Origin: Charina bottae
Lineage: Eukaryota; Chordata; Lepidosauria; Squamata; Charinaidae
Direction: 5' to 3'
Assembly (NCBI GenBank): GCA_023362775.1
Contig: JALMGJ010000025.1
Coordinates: 10,207,501-10,271,500 of the forward strand
DNA length: 64,000 nt
A model generated the notes under the pieces. The model ran no database searches. It worked only from the letters and a program-made list of their open reading frames with translations, and had not been told where the DNA came from. Of the stretch, positions 21,185 through 33,008 are shown one piece after another. The position numbers and the translations under genes are program-made. Each line of letters begins with the position of its first letter. The stretch's first letter is position 1.

Positions 21185-24100
21185 CACCAGAGGCTCCTCA
21201 ACATTCCTTACTTCTTGGATGGAGCACCTGAAGATAGCATCTGAACAGTTATTGCCTCACATCAAACCAAGCCAAACCAAATCCATGATTATTGGAAAGA
21301 CAATTCCAGTTGGAAATTGTTAGATTTTTGGTGCTAATTACAAAGAAGGACAAGGGAATTAAAATGTTTTCCTTTCCATAATGACAAAATCTATTCCCCC
21401 TTCATCAGTGCTTGTAGACTTTGCCTAGGATTATGATATTATTATTGTGTTCTCATGAACCTGAACATTTCTTGACCTTTTCATCACTAGTAGAAACTCT
21501 ATTCTCAGCATCCATTGAAGAAGTTGAAGCAATTAGCTGGATACTCACAGTAGTAAATTAAATGAATTGAATTCTTTTTATATAAAAAGATCTGAAAAGA
21601 TAAATAGCTACAAAAGGACAGCAAATCAATACAGATGACACATGGTTGGGAAGAAATTAATAATCTTTGAGGGAAAAGTTGTGTGTTCACTTGTAGATAA
21701 TAAATTTCAATTTAGCTTTTAGCATTACCTCATTATAAAATAATAATTTAGAAGTTGGCTTGATACATACATAGGAGTTCTCACGCTTCCAGGCTGATGA
21801 CACAAATTACAGAAAATGAGTTCAACAATGGGCTACAACTTGATTTCTTTAATATCTGTTTTGCAATATAAATTAAAGTTATCATTTCTCACTTTAGCAT
21901 GGGCATACCTGTCCGCAAAATGAGGATAACAAAAACATGTTTCCCATAACTACATTCCAGCATCCAGCAAAAGAAAAATACTGTATTTTGTCATTGTTCT
22001 TTTCTGGCTTTTCTTTTATTCCATGGAGAAAGCTTATTTCTCATTGGATGAATTCCAAAAGTTAGCTCACAACTTAGCTCAAAATAATGGTACTGAAAAG
22101 GGAAGTGGAGGGAAGGTAACACCATCACTATTTAACTGAAAATATTGCAAAGTATTAAACAATCTTCTACAGTTCTTCTGCAAGCTAAATGCTCAGTAAC
22201 AACTGATTTGATCATTTACAGAAATAAAGTGAAGTTGCTACTATAACAAATACCCATGAAACTCATAGTTCTCTTTATCCAAGTATGGGCAATCCACTGT
22301 CTACGTGCAATTACCGCTCCCTATTTTGGGGTCCACAGAGCACCCCAAGATCACAAGACTGAAATTAGGCAGCAAAGGTATTGATTTGGGGCAGCATGGT
22401 TTTTCTTTTTAACTGATTAAAGCCACAAACAGTGCAACCATCCAGTCTCTAAACAAGGCACAAAGCCCCATATCTTTTTGGACCTTTCCCAGTGATTCTC
22501 ATATATCATTGCACAACGCTTATGTGGCCCTCTGAGTCCATAATGATGCCAACTATTATGGCTTCAAAGGATGGGGGAGTGCATTCCCCAACCTGAAAAG
22601 TCACCCACTTCTGCTCTTTTCATATGAGTACAATTGCATGAGGGTAGCCAATGGAACTCCACCTCTTTCACTGTGTCCCCCAGCCCCAGTTTTTAGTTTC
22701 CACGCTTGGAAGATTCAGAGGGGCAATCCTGCTTTATGGGCACAGAACTCCCCATTTTTTGGAAGCTTGTTCAATCCGCATTGCTAAAACACAAGGGAAC
22801 CTGCATGCATAAAATATGCTTATCTCTTCATAGAGTGCTCACAGTCCATAATAGGTGAGGTGATAAGATTATGAAGATGGCATAAAAAAATGGTGAGTGA
22901 GTATGGTCCTACTGTCATCTTGTTATTATTATTACTGTTATCTAATTATCAAATAGTGGAGTGTGCATACTGTATGTAGTCTGCAGGAATGTTTCTGAAG
23001 TTGGGTGTTGAGATCTGAATTACTGCCAGCTCGTAGATTTTAAAGACATTTGTTCCAGCAGCTCTTGATGGAACTTTAAATCAGTTTTCCACCAAGTTTC
23101 TCATAACCCAATTAATAGACCAATCTTATTTATGTTTAGTCTGAAGTAAATTTAATAGGATCTAATCCCATATAAATGTGAACAGCACTGCATAACATCT
23201 CCCCATCTGTCCCTAATGACAATTCCAAATGGTATCTTTTTCTTAATGCCCTAAAATCTTCTCCTTTTTTCCCCTTGTTTGTTTGATGCTAAACATGTAT
23301 CTGAAGAAAAGTTCTGGAAAATGCAAAAGCTTGTGTGATTTAGAACATTTTTGTCCACCATCATAAAAAGTATTGTGCTTCTGTTATGTCAGTTTAGGGT
23401 AAATTGCCCTAAGGGTAGGATAGCTGAATAAAGATCCCATTATCTGCTGTTCAATCTTCTATCAGCCCATACCCTAAAACAATTTGTCTGGCACAGGGGA
23501 AAATGCCACAAATGCACAACAATTTCTTGGGAGAGGTTTGGGCTAACGGATCCCAAGCAAACTTGCAGATAATGCTGGTCAGAGAACATGAGTTGTTCTC
23601 CTTCCAGCTTTTATTGAATGCACTAAATCCTCATCATCTTGGAATATCTTCTTTTAGAATACCCTTGCTATACTTTCATATATTCCATAGGATTGTGTTA
23701 AGAAGGTGTAAGTTTTTCTTTCTAGTCATCATCCCTTCTTTTTTCCCCATTTTAATGTATTCCATGCATGAGGCAGTTTGGGAGGTACATTTCAATATGT
23801 TCAGTTTTCCTTTGGCTATATGTTAGGCTTGTCAAGAACTGTCCTAATTCCAAACTGTCCTATATATTATTGCTCTGCTTCTCTCACAGACAAACAGAAA
23901 GGTGGAGAGATAACAATGTTACTTGATCACTTCTTGAGAAAAAGTATATTATTTTGAAACGGTCAAGGTGAGCTTTTGTAGATCGCTCTTAAGGGTAACA
24001 ACAGAGAAAAGAGATTTTAAAAGTAAATGTTACCAAAACTGTCTGAAATTAGGAAAGCATTTCTGCTTGATGGGCAATATGTCTGCTGCAGAAGAAATTA

Positions 24101-24649
24101 ACTGCAAGGGAAACTATAGAGCAGTTGAGCTTCTGACTCATGCGCTGGTGGTCCCATTCAGCAGTTAAATCAACACTACTCCTTTGCACATTTATCTTTT
24201 ATCACACTGAGCCGTCATAAAGCCATTTTCAGTATAGCCTTAAAGTTGTAAGTTAATCAATTTTGCAGAGGGGTTGTTTTGTTCAGAATGGATAACAATC
24301 TTCTGGACTAAATTGGTCCTTAAAATAATTTGGCTGAATGAATCAAATTATAGCAGGGATGTACTCAGTCTGTTCAAAGCAAGTGTCTTAGAAGCGTATT
24401 TCAGAAATAAGTGTGAATAAGGAATAAATGTAAAGTTCTAATTTGGTACTTCACTTTTTTGCAGTTATTGTCACTATTTGACTCAAAGTAAGATCTGCTG
24501 TCCCTTCAAGACATCCTCATCTTTCTCTTGTTCCAAAATAACTTGTTTATCTTGTTGCAGAATAAATTGGCTATAAATAAAAGAGCCAAAAAGTGGATGT
24601 TGTCATTTCAATAAAGATACATTAAGAACTATTTAATATTATGATGATT
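21185..24649. other. long unique stretch
   Basis: About 3.4 kb without a recognisable repeat or coding motif. Frames 23503-23826 and 23968-24168 lack family motifs and I regard them as chance. Any regulatory or non-coding RNA content cannot be judged from the sequence alone. Confidence 0.35.
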
Positions 24650-24937
24650 TTTTAAAAATTAATTTAATTTTATTTATTTTTATCCTGCCTTTATTATTTT
24701 TATAAATAATTCAAGGTGGCAAACATACCTAATACTCCTTCCTCCTCCTATTTTCTCCACAACAACCACCCTGTGAGGTGAGTTGGGCTGAGAGAGAGGG
24801 ACTGGGCCAAGGTCACCCAGCCGGCTTTCATGCCTAAGGCGGGACTAGAACTCTCAGTCTCCTGGTTTACCATTGGTTCCTTCCTAGGGCTGAGAGAATG
24901 TGATTGGCTCAGGGTCATCCAGCCGGCTTTCATGCCT
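24650..24937 (-). mobile_element. type A SINE with internal duplication
   Basis: In reverse orientation: TTTATTTT tail, then 'tatcctgcctttattatttt', 'ataattcaaggtggcaaac', the core 'aaggtcacccagccggcttt', then part of the tRNA-like head ('agaactctcagtctcctggt'). After this, a second partial copy of the core ('gggtcatccagccggctttc') follows at about 24885-24937. The head is therefore interrupted or the SINE is a partial dimer. Confidence 0.75.
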
Positions 24938-27689
24938 TAAGTATTATCATGCATAACCATCAGCAGTGCCATTATTGTCATCATTTGACTAATCTGACAC
25001 TAAGTTTTTTGCTTGCATTATTATATTAAAGTTTAATGCTCGTCTTCTACTTTTATTGTTTCGGTGTTGTTTCATTTATTTTTAAAATGCTGGTAACTTT
25101 TTTTGTTGTTGTAGATGCCTTGAAGTATCTTGGAAAGATATAATATTTTAAAAATAGATACATAAATAAATCTGTATTGGGTTAAAGCTGAGAATTCTCT
25201 CTTTCATCAAGTCTGATCAGGATACTTGATGAAAACAGCAGCAGCTGTTTCCATACTATAATTAATACATGGAAAGCTCTTTTTAAAAGTAACTCCAAAT
25301 TCCACTTAATATCATATATACTTCATATCATACATGCATACTGTCATAGATTTGGATTGGGGCTGGCAACAAACTCAGGCAGGAGGTGAGACAACTAGTG
25401 TAACATTGTTTTTTTAAATTATTATTATTAATAATATTTCACAAAAGATAAGGTTTCAGCAACATTTGTGTTTAGACAATTTTCCACCTTGCTTGGTTCC
25501 TAGATTACTTTTGGTCTTCCATAGTTCTATTTTCTCTCTCAGAGTTTTACCCTCTGTTCTGTAGTATAATATATATTAGCTTTATTTTAACTCTTGCTTT
25601 GTCTGAATTCTTTATTCTAATACTACTCCTGTCCTCTCCAGTCAACCCTGCCCAGTGACACGTGTGTGTGGAGTTTATTGATAGGTAGAATGAAGAGTTC
25701 CTCTTTTCCTTTTCTTTGGGCTGCCACTCTGTGTCTTACTAGGGATGACTGCTTGCACACCAGGCCTTTCAGAGAGTTGCCACATTTAGCACTTCACTGC
25801 AAGCCCACCTTTGGTATGCCAGCCAGTTGGGCCTCATCTTGCTGCTTTTTCACTGCCAACCTATGGGGCTTCTTTCATGGAGCCCCTGGGCCTCCAAAGA
25901 ACTCTTGTCATTGCTCTGGGCTTCAGAGTATTTGTCAGCACCCTTAGCCTGTATGGAATTATGGTGGCTGGCATTCTGGGCCTCTCTGGATGCCAGCACT
26001 GAGGAAGGAAGAGGTGCGGAGTTTCTACTGCTATATGTCCTTCTTTCTACACATACATCTTCCATGCAGGGACAGAAGGAATGTGTTGTTCACCAGCTGC
26101 AGAAGACGATTTTAATTCAAGGCAGAGCAGAATTCTTGATTAAGAAAATGTACAATCTATTGGCTATCATTTGAAATCAACAAATGGCTTGATTGCTGTT
26201 TTGCAAAATTGAATGAATTTGCTAGCATGGTAGCCCTTCCTTAGCAAATGGAATCTATCAAACCTAAGATAAATAAGTTCACTGGAGGGTAGAATGCATG
26301 CCAAGTGCCTTTACATTTTTATTTTTCATTTTAAAAGTGCATAGTGAATAATACGTTTGATTAAATTTAGAGGCATACATGTCCCTTCTAAATTTCAGTC
26401 CATGCTTTAATTTTTTTTCTAAATGTAATTTGTTTGATTTGTTGATCTTCAGAAACAGGATTTAGTTATTTGCCTAGTATTATGGAAAGCGATGTATTTG
26501 AAAACGTCTTAAAAATAAATTTAGGGAAGAAACATGACAAATTTCAGAATAATAGGTTCAGATGGGGTTGCTAAATATCTTTACAGTTGATTTGGAGAGA
26601 CTAAAAGAAGTAGGATCAGGAACTGTGAAACAGAAATGGGAACATTAGATGGAAAGTTTGAATATTTGCCCCCATCACTCCTTTGCCTTTATCCCTCAAA
26701 TTAGCAGACCAAATTCCTTCAGAGCTTCATGTCCCCAGAGTGAGAAGCTCTTCAACAAGACCTTGAAGAGAACATGTCACCTCAGTTTAGGGAAGGAAAC
26801 AGCATCCCCTTTTATTTCATTCCAGACTGAGGATGAAGTAATGAGATTAATACTTGGACTCATAAAATGGCCCTTCCATGGTTTCTACAGTATTTCAGCC
26901 ATGTAGGAATTTGAGGTATCAGAAAGGGTCAAGGATCAAGGAATTCTTTCAGCTCTGCCATTTCATGCTTCTTTTTCTAAACATAAACAAAAGTGTGAAG
27001 GGGCCAAGATGAAAGGATCTCTTGACTCTAACAGTATTTTTAAGCCCTCAGCTGATCATCTTTAATTATGAATCAACCCTCTGTAGCTTTCAAGAGTGGA
27101 TGTTATGAACTCTCCTGATGTTGCTTTGTTCTGGTAAAGTCCAGACAACTTGGTGTTGCTTCCATTGTCAGTAAGTACTAATCTTTACCTACTATCTTTG
27201 ACATCCCAACCAAGTCAGGACACATAGGGCTTATGCTGGCAACTAGACAGTTAATATAACATCAATGGATTGGCTAGAGAATTGATGTGCATCCCTTATC
27301 ACTCCAAATAATCAACTGCTGTATACTGAATCCATGGGCCTTCAACATCTGAATACTGAACCAACTATTTAAAATCTACAGTAGACTAGATATTTGAAAT
27401 CAGATACATTGTAGGACCCCAAATTCTATCAAATTTATTGCACCGAGGGTGTAGGGGGCTTGACTCTTTGTCCTTTGCTTCAGTTCTGCAACTGTTTCCC
27501 CATAAACAGTTTTACCCATTTCCTTTATATGGAATATAGCTTTGGGTGTTGAGAATGAATTTTGAGTATGGCACTGAAAAATAATAAGGCTTTCCTTTTT
27601 TCAACATGAAAGTTTTCATCATGAATCTCAAATCAAGCTCATACTGAAAATCTGCTGTTTTGAGTTTTTCAGTCAAGATGATGCAGGAC
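24938..27689. other. unique sequence
   Basis: No recognised element. A slightly GC-richer block at 25650-26070 supports overlapping frames on both strands (25666-26174) that show no motif and may be an unidentified repeat or LTR remnant. The rest is AT-rich. Confidence 0.35.
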
Positions 27690-28229
27690 ATTAAAAACAC
27701 TGTGAAGAATGGCTAAAAGAGTGGATGCATTTAGCCAGGAGAAGGTGCTCTTTTGGAGCAGTGTAATATCTGTTTTCAACTAAATGAAGATTTGTAATGG
27801 AGAGGGTAAAAAAGTTGTTTTCTACTGTTCAAGAGGACAGTGATAGTACCAAAAGGTAAAAATTACAGGGGAGAAAATTTTGGCAAAACACTGATAGAAA
27901 TTTCTTGATAGTAAGAGTTGTACAATCATAGAGAGGTCTTGAGAAGTGGTGTGTTTTCTTTCTTTGGAACTATTTAAGCAGAAGAAACTCTATTGGGGTT
28001 ATTATATCTGCATCCTTATTGCTGATCTTGTATTGAATAGGGTCCAGATCAGTGTTTCTCAACCTTAGCCATTTTAAGATGTGTAGACTTCAATGTGTGG
28101 ACTTCAGTGCTGGCTGGGGAATTCTGGGAGTTGAAGTCCACACATCTTAAAATGGCTAAGGTTGAGAAACACTGGTCTAGATGGTCTCTGAGATTCCTTC
28201 TATTACCTTCCTTCCAATGATAGAATCCA
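27690..28229 (+). mobile_element. CR1/L2-like LINE C-terminus and 3' end
   Basis: A decayed C-terminal LINE region with many stops. Phrases read as 'KVLFWSSVISVF' (around 27747-27780), 'KKVVFYCSRGQ' (27813-27840) and 'LELFKQKKLYWGYYICI' (27965-28015). The ending 'atggtctctgagattccttc' is the usual CR1/L2 terminus before a 'gattctat' tail. A palindromic MITE sits inside it at 28050-28174. Confidence 0.6.
28050..28174. mobile_element. palindromic hAT-type MITE
   Basis: Perfectly inverted ends (CAGTGTTTCTCAACCTTAGC on the left and its complement on the right) and a largely palindromic interior. The flanking 8-mers GTCCAGAT (28042-28049) and GTCTAGAT (28175-28182) match at 7 of 8, the duplication length of hAT elements. 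It splits the LINE end at 27690-28229. A second copy lies at 37500-37590. Confidence 0.88.
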
Positions 28230-28631
28230 TTAGTATCATCTGTAAAGGTAATTAATGCACTGTTTACACCATCCTTCAGATCATTATTACAATTTTGCAT
28301 TCCACTGAGATATAAAAAGTGTATATTATGTTGGTACCAGCCTTAACCATATTTCAATCTTAACATTAAATCTTCACACATCCTTGTTAATAGTTTATGT
28401 ACTATGGAATATTTTATAATTAATTACGGTTTGTTTTGAAATTATTCTATTTCCTGTCACATACGCATACACGCTCTTTATGATGAATGCTCACAATAGG
28501 AATCAAATTTAATACTTTAAACTCCAAGATAGATTACTACACTTTTTATATCTCAGTGGAATGCAAAATTGTAATAATGATCTGAAGGACGGTGTAAACA
28601 GTGCATTAATTACCTTTACAGATGATACTAA
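28230..28631. repeat. 94-bp near-perfect inverted duplication
   Basis: The arms are 28230-28323 and 28538-28631, equal in length, with 93 of 94 positions complementary. The spacer is 214 bp. The right arm is part of a LINE fragment whose similarity continues beyond it ('FTDDTKL'), whereas the left arm's LINE similarity stops at its edge. The right arm is thus probably the source and the left arm an inverted copy. Confidence 0.93.
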
Positions 28632-29105
28632 ATTAAGAGCTATTTGACTCACCAGTGAGAAATTAGAAAAAGAAAGGGATCTAAGAAAGTGAGAAGTAAA
28701 GTAAGAACAGGAAATAATGCAAATCAATCTGGAAGACTGAGGGAAAAAAACTACATTGGGGAATTAGTAATCCAAAGCACAGATATATTCAATAAATATA
28801 AGATTTACGCAATGTAGGAACATGAAATTTGGAAATGCATGGAAACTTGATATGCGTTTATTGTTTTAAAGTGATCTTCACAAACCAGTCAGGTGATTCT
28901 GAATATGTTTCACATGTTCCTTGCTTGATGATAGCCTCTTCTTCATATGGTAGTATGAGCCTGTAGCTAGGATACTCAGGCAGCTGTGGGCATGTCATTA
29001 TCAAGAGGCCATCAAAAGTTGGAAAGGATTCAAAGAAGGGCAGTATAAGTGATTAAGCAGCTGGGAGAAATGATTTATAAGGGAGATTAAAAGGACATAA
29101 ATGTT
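28538..29105 (+). mobile_element. CR1/L2-like LINE RT fragment
   Basis: A decayed LINE reverse transcriptase segment. It reads 'NDLKDGVNSALITFTDDTKL' at about 28573-28636 (the TDD is the degenerate form of the usual FADD catalytic box), then a helical segment, and near 29010-29035 'KLERIQRRA', a post-RT CR1 motif. There are several stops. It may belong to the same family as 27690-28229, in the same orientation but in the wrong order for one element. Confidence 0.55.
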
Positions 29106-29639
29106 CCAGATATACCATGTAGCAAAATTATGACTAAATTATGATCTGTAATGCAGGTACTCCTGAGACCCAGCCAGAGATTATAGATTATACATTCCAG
29201 TTTTTATCGCAAAATACTCCTTCTGCTTCTTCTGATTTTCCCACGTTCAATCAAAACAAACTACTACATTACACATGCAGTGTCCTTATCCTGTCAGGGG
29301 TATACAATGAGGCAAAACATCCAACCATGGGCATTCTGGAGAATATTTGTATAATGCTCCATCACGTACAGATTTACCATTACGTGGAGTGACTGCCCCA
29401 AGTTTGTACAATGCACAATCAGGAGTAAAGAGTACATATAGCAAAGGTCAGACTCTCTAACACTCCAAGAAAAACACACATATGCTTTTTTTGTATTCCA
29501 GAGTGCCTGAAATGGTTCTTCATAGCATGTATGAAGAACTAGTTAACATGCATAAAACAAAACAACACACAATAATACTACCTTAGCTAAAAGTCTCCCT
29601 TACATTGCACTTGATTTCAGATGATTATATGGATATATC
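29106..29639. other. unique sequence, no feature seen
   Basis: Short frames on both strands (29141-29479) have no recognisable motif. Confidence 0.4.
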
Positions 29640-29800
29640 CAAGTTATTTTCTTGGCAGCAATGTGGAAGTGGTCTCCCATTGCCTTTGGGGATTTTTTTT
29701 TCTGAATTCTCAGTCTGTTCTACAGCTCTAGGATCTCCTGGTGGTCTCCCACTCAATGATTAAATAGGTCTGACCCTACTTAGCTTTTGGTTTTGCTTCT
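29640..29800 (-). mobile_element. 5S rRNA-derived SINE fragment
   Basis: On the minus strand, about 29795 down to 29735 reads like the middle and 3' part of 5S rRNA: 'aagctaagtagggtcagacc', then 'ttgagtgggagaccacca'. These correspond to the internal control and 3' half of the 5S gene. It continues into a SINE body ('ggcaatgggagaccacttcc', 'gctgccaagaaaataa'). A 5S-headed SINE is more likely than a 5S pseudogene because the non-5S body follows directly. Truncated and diverged. Confidence 0.7.
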
Positions 29801-30304
29801 TTATTAGATCTATATCCCACGTTTCCTTCGGCAGCTCAATATCTTCTTTTAGATCATTCAAGGTCAGACATTTCTATCTGTTGTGGGAAATACTATCACC
29901 TTACATATGTTTAAATACAACATGTGTGTGTGGAGTCAACTTGCAATGTTATTAGGACATCAGTCATGTATGGTTTGCCCTAATCCTGCCTTACTCTTTA
30001 TGATATATTACAATTCCCAACATACTTTCTAGAGGGTTATAAAATACTGGCTTAAATTGATCAAAATTGTTGTCCAAAGAATCAGGAGAGACATGGGGAA
30101 AGCTGTCCTAATCTGTTTCCCATTCAAAAACTGCATATTTAGGAAATCCAGATAGTGCCACACCTCAAATATGAGGGCAAGATACATAAGGGTCTTAGCT
30201 CACACAGAGAGCTGTGCATGTGTAGGGACTATATGTGAATTGAATTTCAAGCCTGGCTGTATTTTTATGCACAATAGACAGATTCACATTATTTCTAGAT
30301 ATTA
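29801..30304. other. unique sequence
   Basis: A possible SINE or LINE tail patch ('agatctatatcccacgtttc') lies at 29808-29870. Nothing else recognised. Confidence 0.35.
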
Positions 30305-30555
30305 TGGAAAGCCAGTTTGGTCTAGTGGTTAAGGTGCTGGGCTAGAAACCAGGAGTCTGTGAGTTCTAGTCTCGCCTTAGGCGTGAAAGCCGGCTGGGTG
30401 GCCTTGGGCCAGTCACTCTCTCTCAGCCCAACTCACCTCACAGGGTTGTTGTTGTGGGAAAATAGGAGGAGGAAGGAGTATTAGGCATGTTCACTGCCTT
30501 GAGTTATTTGTAAAAATAATAAAGGCGGGATAAAAATTAAATAAATAAATAATTA
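30305..30555 (+). mobile_element. type A SINE, near full length
   Basis: tRNA-like head with an A-box-like 'tggtctagtggttaagg' (30318-30334) and a degenerate B-box 'gagttctagtctc' (30361-30373). Then the core 'ggtggccttgggccagtcac', a linker 'aataggaggaggaaggag', the tail 'ccttgagttatttgtaaaaa' and TAAA units. The best reference for the other type A copies in this window (24650, 32375, 47281, partial 10187). Confidence 0.88.
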
Positions 30556-31118
30556 TACAGATTTATCCCATTTCAAGGTGGGATAATAATTGCATCATAC
30601 ACACCCCTTTTAGAATTAGTCTATATTTTTCTAAATTTTCCATTCTGGCATCAGTAGAATGTTAAATCAACATCCAATCTTGTTTAATATTTACTATTTA
30701 CCACTGATAGCTAAAACAGAGCTACCTTAAAATAGGAGTTCCTTCCTCTCAGTTCTTCAACAGTTTGGCAAAGTGTGAGATTTTCTCAATGCTGAAAATA
30801 TTACACACTAAAGTAAAAGTTAGCATGGGCAGAGCTAAATCAGAGACAATACTGGTTTATATGTGGACTTAGCTTAGCTGTCCTTGACTTAGCTTTGTAA
30901 TTAATGTTTAGTATCCAAAGTGTTCACCAAATCATGCCTTATTTATCATTGTTCCATAATATACTTTATTTACAGATACCCTGCTGATTTTATTCTATGT
31001 ACTATAAATTTTGTTCCCTGTTTCTTTTATGCATTTGCTTTGCTGTTTTTATTTTTGTTACTACCCATATTTATGCTTTTTGGTTTTTTTAAAGGTTTAT
31101 GAGAAAATCTGATGTTTC
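30556..31118. other. unique sequence, no feature seen
   Basis: AT-rich. The frame at 30920-31102 is hydrophobic by T-rich composition and has no motif. Confidence 0.4.
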
Positions 31119-31120
31119 TC

Positions 31121-31179
<59 letters not shown>

Positions 31180-31199
31180 GATGGATAGATAGATGATAG

Positions 31200-31280
<81 letters not shown>
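31119..31280. repeat. (GATA)n microsatellite
   Basis: About 160 bp of GATA units with small interruptions near 31180-31205 ('gatggatag', 'gatgatagag'). GATA arrays are abundant in squamates and are known to accumulate on snake W chromosomes (Bkm satellites). One array does not show sex linkage. Confidence 0.97.
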
Positions 31281-31282
<2 letters not shown>

Positions 31283-32038
31283 TCTGTATCTAAGAAAAGG
31301 TATTTTCCTTGTTCTTAATTTTCATTCATACTGTCACTCATACTCCATTTAGAAAAACAAGTCAGTGCCCACTTTGGTGCCAAGAAAGCCTCCTTCTTGA
31401 CAATCTTGGTGCAAAATATCACTGTCAACAAATTATAGTCCCAAGCATCATTTGCAATGGATTAATATTGTTCTAAAGACAGCTTTCATCATTTTGAATT
31501 ACACAATTGCCATTTTTCCTGGGATTCAGCTCTTGTTCTTTTCAATCTACAGCAAACCATAAGAATGTAAAAATTCAGACTTAGCAATGTTTCCAAAATT
31601 CCCAACACTGCAGCATACACTGGAACAAAATGAAAGGAAATAATAGGCCTAACAGATTCCTAGTAAGTCTGAGTTCTTGCTGAAGTGGAAATGAAATATC
31701 TATTTAAGAATCTAGAAGTCAAATTATGTCTCCTCAATCATTTAAATGTATAATTTCCTAATTGGATCTGCCAGGGTGATGGGTGCTTGATTTTTCTTCC
31801 TTGACATTTCTGTTCATTCCACTAGCTTTCCTTCCACTATATCCAATCAGATCCATTATTTTGACACTGAAGATTCATCTTCAGCTTCTTTCTAGGTTTC
31901 CATTAATGCCAGAAAAGGGGAAGTTCTTGCTAAATGAAGACTGAATTGAAATCCATTAACTACCAAAGAACAGGGTCTGTCAGTACTGCCATACCTGAAA
32001 CAGTTCACCTCAGTTTTTTTGTTTTGTTTAGTTTTTTT
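31281..32038. other. unique sequence, no feature seen
   Basis: No repeat or coding similarity recognised; short T-rich run at 32014-32040. Confidence 0.4.
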
Positions 32039-32268
32039 GGTTCCATTGAATCATTGCTGACTCCTGGTGACTGCCTGGACTAGTCCCTGCAGTTTTCTTG
32101 ACAATATTTCAGAAGTGGTTTGCCATTGCCTGCTTCCAGGGACTCAGAGATCGGACTGGCCAAAGGTCACTCAGCTGGCTTTGTGCCTAAGGCAGGACTA
32201 GAACACATGGTCTCCCCGTTTCTAGCCTGATGCCTTAACCACTACACCAAACTGGCTCTCATTCATTT
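32039..32268 (-). mobile_element. type B SINE (Bov-B-like tail)
   Basis: In reverse orientation: tail 'gctgactcctggtgactgcc' then 'cagaagtggtttgccattgc', the shared core 'aaaggtcactcagctggctt', and the tRNA-like head ending 'gccttaaccactacaccaaa'. The head and core are the same as in type A, but the tail is different and Bov-B-like. Copies also at 39160-39397 and 61050-61235. Confidence 0.82.
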
Positions 32269-32374
32269 ACAATATAATACCATAAAATAAACAAGGTAAG
32301 AAAAATCCATATAACTCACAAGACATTTCTATCTAGGCTGCTTACTAAGATAGGTATGTATTATGACAGATTTA

Positions 32375-32626
32375 TTTATGTATTTATTTATTAATTTTAT
32401 CTATCTATCCCACCTTTATTATTTTTATAAATAATTCAAGGTGGAGAACATTCCTAATACACATTCCTCCTCCTATTTTCCCATCAACAACAACCCTGTG
32501 ACATGAGTTGGGCTGAGAGAGTGACTGGCCAAGATCACCCAGCTGGCTTTCATGCCTAAGGCGGGACTAGAACTCACAGACTCCTGATTTCTAGCCCGTT
32601 GCCTTAACCACTAGACCAGTTTCAAT
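32375..32626 (-). mobile_element. type A SINE, reverse copy
   Basis: In reverse orientation: TTTA tail, 'cccacctttattatttttat', 'ataattcaaggtggagaac', core 'aagatcacccagctggcttt', tRNA-like head with 'ccttaaccactagaccagtt'. Nearly full length and close in sequence to 30305-30555. Confidence 0.86.
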
Positions 32627-33000
32627 ACCTTACCAAATATTCAAGATAATTAATTATTACAGCATGCTTTCCTACAAATCAACATTTGTCTATCACAGAC
32701 AAACACCTTTAATTGACATGGCTATGTGAAAGCAAAAATAATGTTTTTCAAATAACTGCGGTTGAAAGCATTGCTGCTGAATTAACTAGGATTTAAGTAT
32801 ATTGTATCTCAAGTCAATTTTTAAGGAAGCCTTATGAATATATTTATTTTGTTATTTGGAAATTGACTAGTCATGGATGGCATTACAAAATACATCTCTT
32901 CTTTACTATGCAAAAGATGGAGGTAAAGAGAATTGTATGGAAATTTTTATCTCTTTATCTCCCAATATTCAGAGAAGATTCATAAGATTCCACCTCATTA
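32627..33000. other. unique sequence, no feature seen
   Basis: AT-rich sequence up to the target duplication of the hAT element. Confidence 0.4.
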
Positions 33001-33008
33001 CCTTAACT

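Noticed and set aside
25666..26174. Overlapping frames in a GC-richer block
   Set aside because: Frames overlap in several phases and both strands with no domain; an unidentified repeat is more likely than a gene.
29730..29800. Functional 5S rRNA gene
   Set aside because: Only part of the 5S sequence is present, diverged, and fused to a SINE body.
30318..30375. tRNA gene
   Set aside because: A- and B-box-like words are present, but the segment does not fold as a full cloverleaf and continues into a SINE core and tail; the same holds for the other SINE heads.
31119..31280. CRISPR-like array
   Set aside because: It is a simple GATA microsatellite with no spacers, in a vertebrate genome.
31119..31280. 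Evidence of W-chromosome origin from the GATA array
   Set aside because: GATA arrays are common on all chromosomes in squamates; one array is not informative.
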